NCBI GenBank assembly: GCA_964059195.1
Contig: CAXKWD010000011.1
Span: 35,654,766-35,718,765, forward strand
Origin: Ectobius pallidus
Lineage: Eukaryota > Arthropoda > Insecta > Blattodea > Ectobiidae
Reading direction: 5' to 3'
Length of the DNA stretch: 64,000 nucleotides
Shown: piece by piece, positions 24,434 to 35,260 of the stretch
How positions within the stretch are numbered: the stretch's first letter is position 1
Layout of the letters: each line of letters starts with the position of its first letter
Position numbers and translations under genes: made by a program
The notes under the pieces: generated by a model
Seen by the model: the letters and a program-made list of their open reading frames with translations, nothing else
Database searches by the model: none
Told to the model about the DNA's origin: nothing

Positions 24434-24810
24434 GTATTCTTCACAATAACTGCATTATTGATAGCTTCACTGATCATCGCTGACAGTAAACTTTTCCCTG
24501 TTGCATGTAAATGCATACTTCCTGTGGACTTGGATTGATCCTAGGAAGTGGAATGGAAGCTAATTGACTAAAAGGAACTTGGAAAGTCAATGGTCAGGAG
24601 AATCCAAAGCCCTATAGATGTGGCTAATATGTCAGAACCAGTAACAACAAGGAGCCTATGAAACATGCATGCTTTAGGTTCTGAACATCAAACAATGACA
24701 ATAAAACAAACATGATGTGTGGAAAATGTAATAAACACATCTGTAAAACCCATGTCTCCTACTTGCAATCAGCAGGCCTAAGAAAAGAACTATAGTGCTT
24801 TCTAAGACAA
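24434..24810 (+). pseudogene. piggyBac transposase remnant, 3' part
   Basis: Continues the piggyBac frame after the LINE. A KELGKSMV-type block (about 24565-24590) is followed by a cysteine-rich end with CGKCNKHICKTH (24720-24757), that is C-x2-C-x4-C-x2-H. That pattern is characteristic of the C-terminal zinc-binding domain of piggyBac transposases. Stops and frameshifts are present. Joined with the 5' part, it shows one insertion-disrupted transposase. Confidence 0.82.
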
Positions 24811-24883
24811 ATGTCTCTGAGAACTCTGTTGTTTCAAATTTATGTGAAATTTAAGTAAGAAGTGTTCTTTAATAAAGTTTGTA

Positions 24884-24905
24884 CATTATTATTATTATTA
24901 TCATC

Positions 24906-24944
<39 letters not shown>
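24884..24944. repeat. ATT/ATC microsatellite
   Basis: About 60 bp of ATT and ATC repeats just after the piggyBac remnant. Confidence 0.9.
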
Positions 24945-24948
<4 letters not shown>

Positions 24949-25099
24949 ACAAAGTATTGGAATAGAACAACAATGTCAATAGCTAACAACTGTAAAAAGG
25001 ACGTACTGTATGTGTGTAAGTTAGAAGTTTTCTGCAGCATTTTGATTGATAGATAGGTATTTTTTTCCAAAAGACCAAATGGTCAAAGGGAAGTCAATA

Positions 25100-26777
25100 A
25101 CAATATTATAGACAGGTAACAATACAACTTAAAACCAATTTACATTATAAAACACCCGTACACTATAAAGAGGGTTAGTCAATAATGTAATACGAATTGC
25201 CTTTTTAAACTGTCTGATACGCAATTTCCAAGATGCAAGGGGATAATTAGGCCTATAATCAAAATTCTTTTGTGTCAAAGTAAAATTGCATTTAACCGTG
25301 TATATATATATATTTGATCTGGTCCTGGTATTATAATTATGAACATAGGAACATATGCTGTAAAAGTAGATAGATCCATCTTAGCATATACAGAAAGCAT
25401 TCGAGAATGTACATTGATGGCAGAGTAGGAACACCTAATTTAACAGAGAGTGGTTTACAGTGAGTTTTGCTGAAGCTCCACAGATGGCTATAAACATATA
25501 TATAGTACACCTTCAATAGAGATTCTAGATTTAGATAATTCTTTAATATAATCTGATCATGAATATTGATTTGCTCAGTTTGCTAGCCACGTGGTTTACA
25601 TGTGTTTTCAACCAAGTCCAGATTCCATATAAATACATAATACTTTAATGGGTCCAAATCTTCCTGTTTAACACTCATTCTTAGATCAACAGTTTTATTA
25701 TGATTTGGATTAAGATTATTTGCATTGCAACAGCTAACAATGACATCATTAATTTCATTTAAACATGTATTTAATAGAATTTCATTACTGTGAAAAGCTG
25801 TTAAAACTAAATCATCAGCATACATATGAGATATGAAACATTCCTTATAAATAACAGCAGGACAATCGTTCACACAAAAGATTAATGTGCCAAGGACAGA
25901 TTCCTGGGGAACACCATATTTAACTAATTCGTAATGAGATATAAGTTACTGAAATTATAGAAAACAGCTTGATATATATTAACAAGGTAAGATTAAAAAA
26001 CTTGTACAACACTGTCATTTAACCCATAAAATGCCAACTTTTGTAACAAAGTATCATGAGATATGGTGTCAAATGCCTTAGTTAAATCATAAAACCTATT
26101 CAATACAACTTTCCTGCCTTCAAGACTTTCAATAGGCTACATAATTTAACAAAGGACTTGACAGCATCCACCGTGCTATGTTGATCTTTCTAAAGCCAAA
26201 CTAATTATTTAAGGATAAATTGTTTTAAAAAACAGAGTAATTTGATCATCAAGTGAATCTTTGAATCAAATATCTTTGATAAAGCAGGAACAATGCTAAT
26301 AGGATGATAATTATTATAATCTAGTTTATCTCCTTTTTTATGAACTGGTATAACTTTAGTAAACTTGAAAGCATCAGGAAATATGCAAGAAATCAAGCAA
26401 GAGTTAAAGATATGACACAAAGGTTCACATTTGTAACTAGCAGATAATTTTAGTACATTTGAATTTATGCCATAAACAACGTACAGTAACAAGAAATGTT
26501 TCAAAATCGTTGAATAAATCATGTCAACAATAAAATGAGTAAAATCAAATGAACAGTTTGGCTTGTTGATATCAGCCAAATAAAATAGAAAATCATTAGT
26601 AGGAAGTGTTTGATTGCTTACAATTTCATCAACTTTAATAATAAAAAATGAATTAATTCCATCAACACTTATTTCAGTGTCGGGTCGGATCATATTGCCC
26701 AAAACAGTATATTCATATTTAAAGTAAAAGTGAACAGAACAACAGGGATAATAAAGCTTATGGTCTGGGGTAACCAA
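25100..26777 (-). pseudogene. decayed LINE fragment
   Basis: Minus-strand remnants of a third LINE in many frames. Seen in order: KVIPVHKKGDKLDYNNYHPIS (26205-26777 frame), FGFRKDQHSTVD near 26160-26200, box A YDLTKAFDTISHDTLL (about 26040-26095), GVPQESVLG (near 25890), MYADDLVL (25583-25873 frame), and a CKPLS...LPSMYILE block near 25400-25460. Order and spacing fit a single RT. Heavily frameshifted, no endonuclease, clearly dead. The 3' boundary is uncertain. Confidence 0.85.
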
Positions 26778-28690
26778 AATGCTTCACACATTACGGGTTT
26801 CAAGAAGAACAATGAGACAATATAATGTAACTGCACTTGAGTGTTTTTTTTCTTGCAAATATTTCAGAGTCAAATAGTTGGAAGTGGGACTTGCATCTTT
26901 TTTCCTTTGTAAATACAGTACTGGTAATAAGTAGAACCCTCAGAAAATAAGCATAACAAATTTCACTTAGTAACAGGTACCTCCACTTGGAGAACCTTCG
27001 CCCCAACATAGGGGATATAGGAAACCAGATACAGATAGAGAATAATTAGAACCAAGCAGTAATAAATGGGACTTAACTTTTTTGTTGTTCTAAATATGAA
27101 GTAGGGGGGTTTATACAGCTCATATCTGGCTCTTTTTCCCTTACTTCTTCACAAAAAACAGCCAAATTTTACCTTATCTAGTTCTTCAAAACTTGTAGAC
27201 TCTACACATTTAAGCACTATTTTCTTGTAGGAATATTCTAAATGTATGTAAGAAGTTCTCACAAAATTAACCTAAAATGGTACTATGTACTGATATGTAT
27301 TCACAAGAATTATCTGCTCAGCTGCAGGAAAGGGGGGCAGTCGTTGGGTCATGCGATGCAGAAACCCGGGGCTGTAAACTTGATTTCGATCACCACTAAT
27401 ATTACTGTTGCTAACCTAACTGCCACCAACCTCACTCTACATGTCACAACCACTAATATCAATATTCCTAACCTGTCAATAAAAGCCAATCCATAGTGAC
27501 AGGTGTGGCATGCAGACAGGTTTTATTAGACTTTGTACTTTCTGCCTCTGTACCACTTTGCATGAATTTCATGAAATTTTGTTGTGATAATACACCAACG
27601 CTGGAGAATCCCTTCACATTATTTCAGGTTTTTTCAAAGTCCCAAAAAAAAAAAAGTATTGTAATTGTGTTGGGTGTGACCGTGATTGGACATACATTTA
27701 TGACTTACCTGGCTTTAACTAAAATTTCTGTGAACTGATTACCTTCACATTTAATTTTTCCAAGTAAAAATACTGAACAACATACAAGAGGGGTTAATTA
27801 GTTTTACAAAACTAATTAATATTGTTACTGAAAATTTATTTTAATCATTGTGATGGGTGTGACCTGAACTATGATGGATGTAACACAGTCAACTTCTGAA
27901 TCAAAGCATCAAAGATTTTTACTTATATGCTCTTAATAATTATATAATTAAGTAACGGTACAATATATAAAACAGACAATTGCAAGCATGAACATGTAAT
28001 AAAAATAATATTTTGTTACCGGTACTTGAGAAATTATGAGGGGGAACATTTAGTGAGATCACAATCTTGCACACTATGTTACGGTACCAGTTCACAAGAT
28101 CAGTCAACTATACTGTTTCATAGATGTCACAAGTATATATTAAAGTTGTTATTTAATACCATCATGAAAATAATTATAAACGTGAACTGGTCAAGGCTTG
28201 TAAACTACTGCTTAAAAAGAGATCAAATGGGGAAATCTCCTAGAAAATACCACCAAAAAGCAGAAATTTGAAAAACTGAGGAAAATTCTCATTTGTAAAT
28301 AAATATTTTGTATTTTATGTAAATTCAAAGTAAATTTTGTTAGTAATTATCCAATCTGCTTAGCCTATTTTCAGTAGTAGTCAAGTGTTGTTTTCTTGAT
28401 ATTTCAAAGGCTTGTAGCTCCTCTATTCTATGGAATCACATGATGATTTTGTTTTTATTTTAAAGTACATTACAAGGCCTTCTTATCCTGGCATTTTCAG
28501 ATTTTTATCACCTGTCCCACACCAGGACCACCAGTAACAGCTCAGTTCCGGGGTTTAGTATAACACACTACTGTAATTCCATGCGAGGTGTTCAGAGTGG
28601 TTACACGACCCAAAGGTTGAACACCAACACTCTCATTGGCTTTCCCACAGATGCTCTCCATCTAGTTATGTGGTTAGGTTCCCGTTATTG
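26778..28690. other. stretch without recognised features
   Basis: No gene or repeat that I can support. A weak tRNA-like patch at 27330-27390 is not convincing. Short ORFs lack domains. Confidence 0.4.
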
Positions 28691-28805
28691 TTTACCATAA
28701 GTACCGCCCTTGAACCTCCCATGTGAAGGGGGTCTGCTGGAACTCGGAAAGGGGTCCAGGGGCGCAGCCCTTGGTGGGGTCTGGGGCAAAGCCCCCAATA
28801 CAGAA
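28691..28805. other. GC-rich block of unknown origin
   Basis: A sudden GC-rich block with repeated GGGGTC and GGGGC motifs (GGGGTCCAGGGGCGCAGCCC at about 28753) in AT-rich surroundings. It abuts the left end of the long-TIR element at 28845. No ORF assignment. Confidence 0.5.
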
Positions 28806-29239
28806 AAACAGGAGGGAAATCCATGGCAGATAAGAAGTTTTGGGTAATCTTTGAAAACGAACTTGTTGACATTGTAACAGCTGATCTTAGGTTGCCTTTT
28901 AACTAATCATCTGTATGTAGTTCCACTCTCTGACGATAGATTGCAGTGATGTGGCATAAGGGACCATCATAGTCAAGTAAGCAATATTTTTACCTTCACC
29001 GCCAAATTTGAAGAGAACGTTGTGTGAGTTTTCAAAGAGATAGATTATGACGAAAGAAAATAAATAAATAAAATTATAAAAAAACTAACTTAGGGCAGAG
29101 GAAATCGTGTGCGAGTTCTCGGAGGTGGATTAAGACAGGAGGAAATAGTAATTCTAATGCATAAGGTTGGGAACGTTGTGTGAGTTTTCAGAGAGGTAGA
29201 ATAAGAAGAGAGAAAATGGCAAACAAATTTATTACGTTA

Positions 29240-29815
29240 GAGAAGTGGGAAAACGGAAAAACAGGTTGCCTCTTAAGCTCCGCCCACCAAACTCACTATT
29301 AAACAATGAGAGAGATCTAGATGGCAATGACGGAACTACTAGCAGTGCTGAATTTTTTTTTTTCTTCTTCTCTCCACTTCTCTTCCTATTACTCCTCTTT
29401 CCTTAATCCTACCTACCCTACCTACCTATTTGGGACCAATTCCTATCCTATACATTTTCGAATTAACGTGATTCGAACACGGGACCGCTAGCATCATAGC
29501 CAGCTGTCTTAACCACTATGCCATCAAGTGATCATTGGGGTGTGAAGTGAGAATTCATCTATTTAAGTTTAGAGAGCCGTTTTAGTTCAAGGGGATGCCT
29601 CGTATTGTAGTAATCAGTGCCAGGGTTGTTTTCATATGGTAGTAATTAGTGCATATGCTTTGGTACAAGGGTTACTTTCGTATTGGGGATGCCTCATATT
29701 GTAGTAATTAGTGCATAAGCTTTGGTGAAAGGGGTTGTAGCAGGGAAGTGGGCCGTTGCCATAGCAACTCTCGACCGGGGTGGGCGGAGCTTAAGTGACA
29801 ACCTGTTCTTCCATT
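29240..29815. mobile_element. TIR element with tRNA-like module, copy 3
   Basis: Inverted ends share GGAAAAACAGGTTG and CTTAAGCTCCGCCCACC on the left, and the same motif in reverse complement on the right (about 29776-29815). It is a subfamily of the element at 1.9 and 8.4 kb. The interior shows the same GACCAATTCCTA segment and the best-preserved tRNA-like module. It splits the repeat array of the long-TIR element. Confidence 0.78.
29465..29530 (-). repeat. tRNA-like module (pol III A and B boxes)
   Basis: Minus strand: A box TGGCATAGTGG (29514-29524) and B box GTGTTCGAATC (29470-29480), in the spacing of a tRNA gene. It is followed by a SINE-like body. It lies inside a DNA-type TIR element, at the position occupied by weaker versions in the other copies. 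Confidence 0.75.
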
Positions 29816-30136
29816 TTGCCAAGAAAGTTGCATGAGTTTTCCCCGAAATGGAATAAGAGATGAGAAAATAGTATTTTTAATGATCGAGGAGGAAGTTGCG
29901 GGAGTGTTCCAAATGAGGCAGAATACTTAATCGGGGTTGTGGAATCTGTGTTTGTGAATTTAACACATTCGAATTTGGTGGTGAAGATGAAAAACATTGC
30001 TTACTTGACTATGAGGGTCACTCACACCACATCATGGCACTCAACCATCAGACAGTGGAACTACATATGGATGACTAGTTAAAAGGCAACGTAAGATCAG
30101 CTGTTACAATGTCAACAAGTTCGTTTTCAAAGATTA

Positions 30137-30532
30137 GTTTTGTATCTGGTAGATGCCTCGGCCTCGATAGCGACTGAGCCACCGAGACCAGTTTTTTACT
30201 ATTAGGTTTCCAGTATTGGATTAACTTATCACCATCGGACCAATTGCCCGACAATAGAACATCAGCCAGCGCATGGAGATTCGTGCTTTGACAACAGTTC
30301 TCAGCACCATTTTAGGTTAATTTTGTGTCTACTTCTTCACAATTTTAATTACATTTAGAACTTTCATAAAAATATAAGGTGCTTATAAGTGGAATCTAAA
30401 GATTCTAAAGGATAATGTAACATCAAATTTGGCCATTTTCCATGCTTTTAAAATGAAAAAATCACAAACAGTAGAGTGCTATACTATACCCGGTGTTGCT
30501 AGTAGTTACAATGGAAAAAAATAGTTTTAAGC
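30137..30532. other. stretch without recognised features
   Basis: AT-rich. No gene or repeat is supported. Confidence 0.4.
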
Positions 30533-30783
30533 TGCGCACTAGGCTCCTCCCACCAACTCTCTAATGGGACCCGCCTTGGAGGGCGGGGTTGAGGGTTTCA
30601 TTGCAGAAGAGAATCAATGTGAGACATAATAAACCTCACATTATTCAGTAGGCCTATATTGTTCCTAACCGAACAAAACGGCGGAGCTTGGTTGGTGTGT
30701 GGCATAAATCTATCTTTTACCCTATCTTTTACCAATATTTGTTTTATTTTGTGTTGCCGTCTTAATTTAACATGCTTCGTACA

Positions 30784-31597
30784 TAGGCTTGCCAGATTTC
30801 TGAAATGTTCAACCGGGACACCGGAATGCCCCCCAGCGTCGCGGGTATTCAAGGGTACATACCCTTGTCGGGTTTTTAGAGTGTTTTAGAGGGTAGTTTA
30901 TTCTCAATGCTATGAATAAATGGTTACTGATTAGGAACCTAAACCAGGGGTAATAGGCTAATAAACGACATAAGCATATAAATTTAAACATTTTATTTCT
31001 AACATGTTAATATTTAAGAGTTACTTAAGTAAGAAGAAACACTTTGAATGAGGAATAAAAATTTAAACAATATTTACATGTATAAAAGTTCTTCACAGGC
31101 TAACAGCCGAGTCAAGGGTTTGACAAACCCTTGACTCGGCTGTTAGCCTGTGAAGAACTTTTATATATTATTCACCGAGAAAAATTCAAACCTTTTATAA
31201 TATTTACATGTACTTTTCATTGGCTAGGACTTTTTTTAGAAAGTCTTTTTTAGTTTTATTCTTGTTGTAAAATTTTTTTGAAGCTTATCCGATATTAATT
31301 TTACGTGTCATCACGCCTTTAACCGTAGATTCCTTCATCAAACCCCTACCATCAGTCCATACGTTGTTCATAAAAGAAAATACGACTTACTCTCTCAACT
31401 GGTGCTGATGTCCCAGGTAAGTAGAAGGCATACTCAACAATCTTGATCAGATTGGGGGCTGCTATGTGATTCTCCTTGAAGTGACCAAACAGCATGGGCC
31501 ATTTTTACCGGGACGTGAAGTAAACCGGCCGGGACACCGGGATTTTGTCTAAAAAACCGGGACTGTCCCGGTCAAACCGGGACGTCTGGCAAGCCTA
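30784..31597. mobile_element. hAT-type element, 814 bp, nested
   Basis: Inverted termini TAGGCTTGCCAGA, with CGGGACACCGG and CCGGGAC motifs inside each end. The 8-bp flanks TTCGTACA (30776-30783) and TTCATACG (31598-31605) agree at six of eight positions. Non-coding. It contains the perfect hairpin at 31081-31165. Confidence 0.82.
31081..31165. repeat. perfect 41-bp-arm hairpin, 3-base loop
   Basis: 31081-31121 is the exact reverse complement of 31125-31165, around GAC. A 13-bp direct repeat ATATTTACATGTA lies on both sides (about 31070 and 31200). This is either a recent foldback duplication or a sequencing or assembly product. Confidence 0.95.
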
Positions 31598-31910
31598 TTC
31601 ATACGTAAAGGACAAAGGCTACAACAGTGAGCTGCAGTATCGGCACTGAGCAAGTACACAGCCATGATAGGAGATGTAGGGGAAGCAAGCAGTAGCGTGC
31701 GCACTGGCTCGGAAGCGAGGGTCAGCAGGGGAAACGAGTGGGTGGAGCAGGTGGCATAAATCTATCTTTCGCCATTAAAATAGTGAGACATCTAGGAGGC
31801 GACATTTGAACCCTAAACCCCTACTTCCCAGGCGAGTCCCCTTAGAGAGTTGGTGGGAGGAGCCTAGTGCGCAACCTAACATTTTTTCACATTAGGTCAA
31901 TTATCCCCCC

Positions 31911-31932
31911 CTCACACACACACACACACACG
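31911..31932. repeat. CA dinucleotide repeat
   Basis: About eleven CA units after a C run. Confidence 0.9.
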
Positions 31933-31984
31933 AAAAGACTAATGCACTTTGCATTAATTCTACATCAATAATAACATTGCCTGT

Positions 31985-32075
31985 ATACATATATATAGAT
32001 AACTTGGTAGCCTACCTGATACATCTGTAGTGAGAGGTTAGTTTTCTCTTTGAAGCACATTCCACATTGAATACC
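31985..32075 (-). pseudogene. C2H2 zinc-finger remnant
   Basis: The minus-strand frame includes CGMCFKEKTNLSLQMYQ, with the Cys pair and spacing of a C2H2 finger but Gln where the first His is expected. A CAG/GTAGG donor-like site follows. One finger or less is visible. It lies near two further zinc-finger-like remnants on the same strand. Confidence 0.4.
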
Positions 32076-32137
32076 TTTCGCTTTTGTGTGCCGATTCCCA
32101 TAATATGTCGTTTTCTTCTTACTTACAATCTTTTTAC

Positions 32138-32258
32138 GGTATAAGTGCACTATACGTGTATAAACGAATAAAATCCGAACCAATTTTTTTTTAATTTTTT
32201 TAAACCACTCAAATTGTTCAGGAATTTACGCTGAATTTTTTCACATGTCACATGGCAT
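32138..32258. repeat. 120-bp dispersed repeat, left member
   Basis: Matches 37776-37892 in inverted orientation with few differences (shared GGTATAAGTGCACTATACGT). The pair encloses the zinc-finger remnants, the satellite and the tetranucleotide tract. Confidence 0.85.
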
Positions 32259-32375
32259 TATAATTGCTTCTTAGATGTAAATAAAGAGTAATTACTGCAA
32301 GATTTTTACAATAAAATGTTTTTTGTCAGCCATGATGCTTTCTGTAACGGCCCAGTTGATACGACAAATACCAAC

Positions 32376-32785
32376 CCTCCAAATAAATCTCTGACACTTG
32401 TTCCTTTGAGTTGTATTTAGTGGATTTACTAGTACATGTAATTTTTGTATTGTATTTACTTGTAATTGTTGAGTTGTATTTAGTGGATTTATTAGTACAT
32501 GTCACGTTTCCTGTAGGATTCCCTTCGTTACATACAGGATATTAAAAATGTGATGTCTTAAGTATGAGTGAAACTTGTATTTTCAACATTTTTATACCTA
32601 CGTACTTTTTTTTGTACACATACCCTATTAATGTTGTATTACATTTACCTTACATACGTGTATATTAAAAGTAAATAGAGCTGAATGCTGTGACACTCAT
32701 ACGAGCGTAATGACAAATCAAAAGGAAAGCAATAAATCCGGTGAATGATTTCTAACACATACCACACTTGAATGTCTTCTCTCCA
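32376..32785. repeat. ~400-bp direct duplication, copy 1
   Basis: Repeated at 32812-33172 in the same orientation (shared CACGTTTCCTGTAGGATTCC and ACGAGCGTAATG). The minus strand near 32700-32790 encodes a zinc-finger-like TFKCGMC with an internal stop. An extra internal repeat of the TTGAGTTGTATTTAGTGG segment is present. Confidence 0.85.
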
Positions 32786-32811
32786 GGGGCCTGTTTCATT
32801 AAACTGTAGTA

Positions 32812-33172
32812 GAACTCTCCAAATAAAACTCGGACACTTGTTCTATTGAGTTGTACTTAGTGGATTTATTAGTACATGTCACGTTTCCTGTAGGATTCCC
32901 TTCGTTACTTACAGGATATTAAAAACGTGCACTCTTCAATATGAGTGAGACTTGTATTTTCAACATTTTTATAGCTAGGCCTACGTACTTTCTTTTTTGT
33001 ACACATACCAAATTAATGTTGCATTACATTTACCTTACTTATATGAATATTAAAATTAACTAGAGCTGAATACCGTGACGCTCGTACGAGCGTAATGGCA
33101 AATCAAAAGGAAAGGAATAAATCCGGTGAATGATCTCTGACAGATATCACACTTGAATGTCTTTTCTCCACC
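32812..33172. repeat. ~400-bp direct duplication, copy 2
   Basis: Second copy of 32376-32785. It includes the TAGGCCTA palindrome at 32976, absent from copy 1 at that position, and the better-preserved zinc-finger-like frame. Confidence 0.85.
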
Positions 33173-33175
33173 TCC
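33060..33175 (-). pseudogene. C2H2 zinc-finger remnant in copy 2
   Basis: The minus-strand frame has GGEKTFKCDICQRSFTGF, a canonical linker-like GEK-F-C-x2-C start of a C2H2 finger. The His end is degenerate (ICHYARTS). It resembles the frame in copy 1, where one Cys-side residue and a stop differ. Probably a decayed zinc-finger exon carried in a duplicated repeat. Confidence 0.5.
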
Positions 33176-33299
33176 TGCATTAATATCAACGGCATGAATA
33201 ATTTCTGCGGACATATAAGTATGTAGGCTGCAATTTAACATCGTATACATTAAAGGCCAACTATTTTAAGACCTTTAAGGGGAAAATTCCATTTTCCAT

Positions 33300-34421
33300 T
33301 CATGTCACACATTTTTCGCAGTTAGAGTTAGAGTACGGACGATTCCAACAAAAATGTTTTATCTTACTTGGAGGAAACTTTTTTCTGACCTATGATACAT
33401 GTGATACTAATAACTCGACCCTTCTGAACACGAATATATCAACAATAATAACCACTTCCTTCCGCCTTTTGAGAAAATACCGATTTTCCAATACCGTCAC
33501 CCAATTTACGCAAGAAACGTATGAATGTTTGAAACAAAAATTAATTACATTGAGGGAAAATTTTTTTCCCACTTGATTTACATGTGATATCTATAACTCG
33601 ACCCTTCTGAACACGAATATAACAATAATAATAACCACTTCCTTCCGCCCTTTGAGAAAATAAAGATTTTCCAATACCGTCACCCAGTTTACGCAAGAAA
33701 CGTATGAATGTTTGAAACAAAAATTAATTACATTGAGGGAAAATTTTTTTCCCACTTGATTTACATGTGATATCTATAAATCGACCCTTCTGAACACGAA
33801 TATAACAATAATAATAATCACTTCCTTCCGCCCTTTGAGAAAATACCGATTTTCCAATACCGTCACCCAGTTTACGCAAGAAACGTATGAATGTTTGAAA
33901 CAAAAATTCATTACATGGAGGGGAAATTTTTTTCCGACCTAAATTACATGTGTTATCTATAATTCGACCCTTCTGAACACGAATATAACAATAATAATAA
34001 CCAGTTCCTTCCGCACTTCGAGAAAATACCGATTTTCCGTTAGTGTCACACAGTTTACGCAGAAGATGTAGGACCATTTCAAAACAAAAATTCGTTACAT
34101 GGAGGATTTTTTTTTTTCCGTCATGGGTTATATGTGTTATCTATAAATCGACCCTTCTGAACACGAATATAACAATAATAATAACCAGTTCCTTCCGCAC
34201 TTCGAGAAAATACCGATTTTCCATTAGTGTCTCATAGTTAACGCAGAAAGAGTAGCCTATACGGACGATTTAAATAAAAATTCATTACATGGAGGGAAAA
34301 TTATTTTCCGACCTAAGTACATGTGTTATCTATAATTCGACCCTTCTGAACACGAATATAACAATAATAATAACCAGTTCCGAGAAAATTCCCATTTTCC
34401 ATTAGTGTGACAGAGTTTACG
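33300..34421 (-). repeat. 183-bp satellite array, left arm
   Basis: Six tandem units with the marker GACCCTTCTGAACACGAATA recurring at about 33416, 33599, 33782, 33965, 34149 and 34338, so the period is 183-184 bp. Units differ by several percent. Read on the minus strand, the unit is open over most of its length (183 = 61 codons), giving a Tyr-rich GYYYCYIRVQKGR peptide. A protein function is not supported by anything else. Confidence 0.93.
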
Positions 34422-35260
34422 CGTAAACTCTGTCACACTAATAGAAAATGGGAATTTTCACGGAGTGCGGTAGGAACTGGTTATTATTATTGTTATATTC
34501 GTGTTCAGAAGGGTCGATTTATAGATAACACATATAACCCATGACGGAAAAAAAAATTTCCTCCATGTAATGAATTTTTGTTTTGAAATGGTCCTACTTC
34601 TTCTGCGTAAACCGTGTGACACTAATGGAAAATCTTTATTTTCTCAAAGTGCGGAAGGAACTGGTTATTATTATTGTTATATTCGTGTTCAGAAGGGTCG
34701 AATTATAGATAACACATGTAATTTAGGTCGGAAAAAAATTTCCCCTCCATGTAATGAATTTTTGTTTTAAAACGGTCCTACTTTTCTTGTGTAAACTGTG
34801 TGACGGTAATGGAAAATCGGTTTTTTCTCAAAGGGCGGAAGGAACTGGTTATTATTATTGTTATATTCGTGTTCTGGAGGGTCGAATTATAGATAACACA
34901 TGTAAATCAAGTGGGAAAAAAATTTTCCCTCAATGTAATTAATTTTTGTTTCAAACATTCATACGTTTCTTGCGTAAACTATGTGACGGTAATGGAAAAT
35001 CGGTTTTTTCTCGAAGGGCGGAAGGAACTGGTTATTATTATTGTTATATTCGTGTTCAGAAGGGTCGAGTTATAGATATCACATGTAAATCAAGTGGGAA
35101 AAAAATTTGCCTCCATGTAATTAATTTTTGTTTGAAACATTCCTACTTTTTCTGCGAAAAATGTGTGATATTAATGGAAAATCGGAATTTTCTCGAAGTG
35201 CGGAAGGAACATATTATTATTATTGTCATATATGCGTTCTGAAGTGGTGAAATATATGCA
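34422..35260 (+). repeat. 183-bp satellite array, right arm (head-to-head)
   Basis: The same unit in opposite orientation, with the marker ending at about 34516, 34700, 34884, 35067 and a degenerate one near 35250. The order of unit variants mirrors that of the left arm, shifted by one unit, so the arm arose by inverted duplication of an existing array. The junction is a spacerless palindrome centred on ACGCGT (34419-34424). Confidence 0.93.

Larger units (their letters stand above)
28845..30136. mobile_element. long-TIR composite element, 1.29 kb
   Basis: The ends are inverted repeats of about 170 bp, starting TAATCTTTGAAAACGAACTT (28845) and matched in reverse complement at 29965-30136, with roughly 85-90 percent similarity by eye. 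Between the arms lie several direct copies of a ~45-bp motif (GTTGTGTGAGTTTTC, then AGAGGTAGAATAAGA...GAAAAT) near 29023, 29109, 29172, 29826 and 29893. A tRNA-module TIR element is nested inside (29240-29815). GTTTTG follows or precedes both outer edges, possibly a decayed target duplication. No transposase ORF. Confidence 0.85.
30533..31873. mobile_element. TIR element, copy 4, split by a hAT element
   Basis: The outer inverted ends TGCGCACTAGGCTCCTCCCA (30533) and the reverse complement ending at 31873 agree over about 45 bp. Inner parts include GTGGCATAAATCTATCTTT in direct copies near 30700 and 31750. Removing the hAT at 30784-31597 leaves about 520 bp, the usual family size. The tRNA-like module is not recognisable here. 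Confidence 0.78.

Noticed and set aside
27330..27390. tRNA-like module
   Set aside because: Only a weak B box-like GATTTCGATC is seen. The A box is missing at the right distance.
33300..35260. CRISPR-like array
   Set aside because: The repeats are contiguous 183-bp units without unique spacers, in a eukaryotic context.
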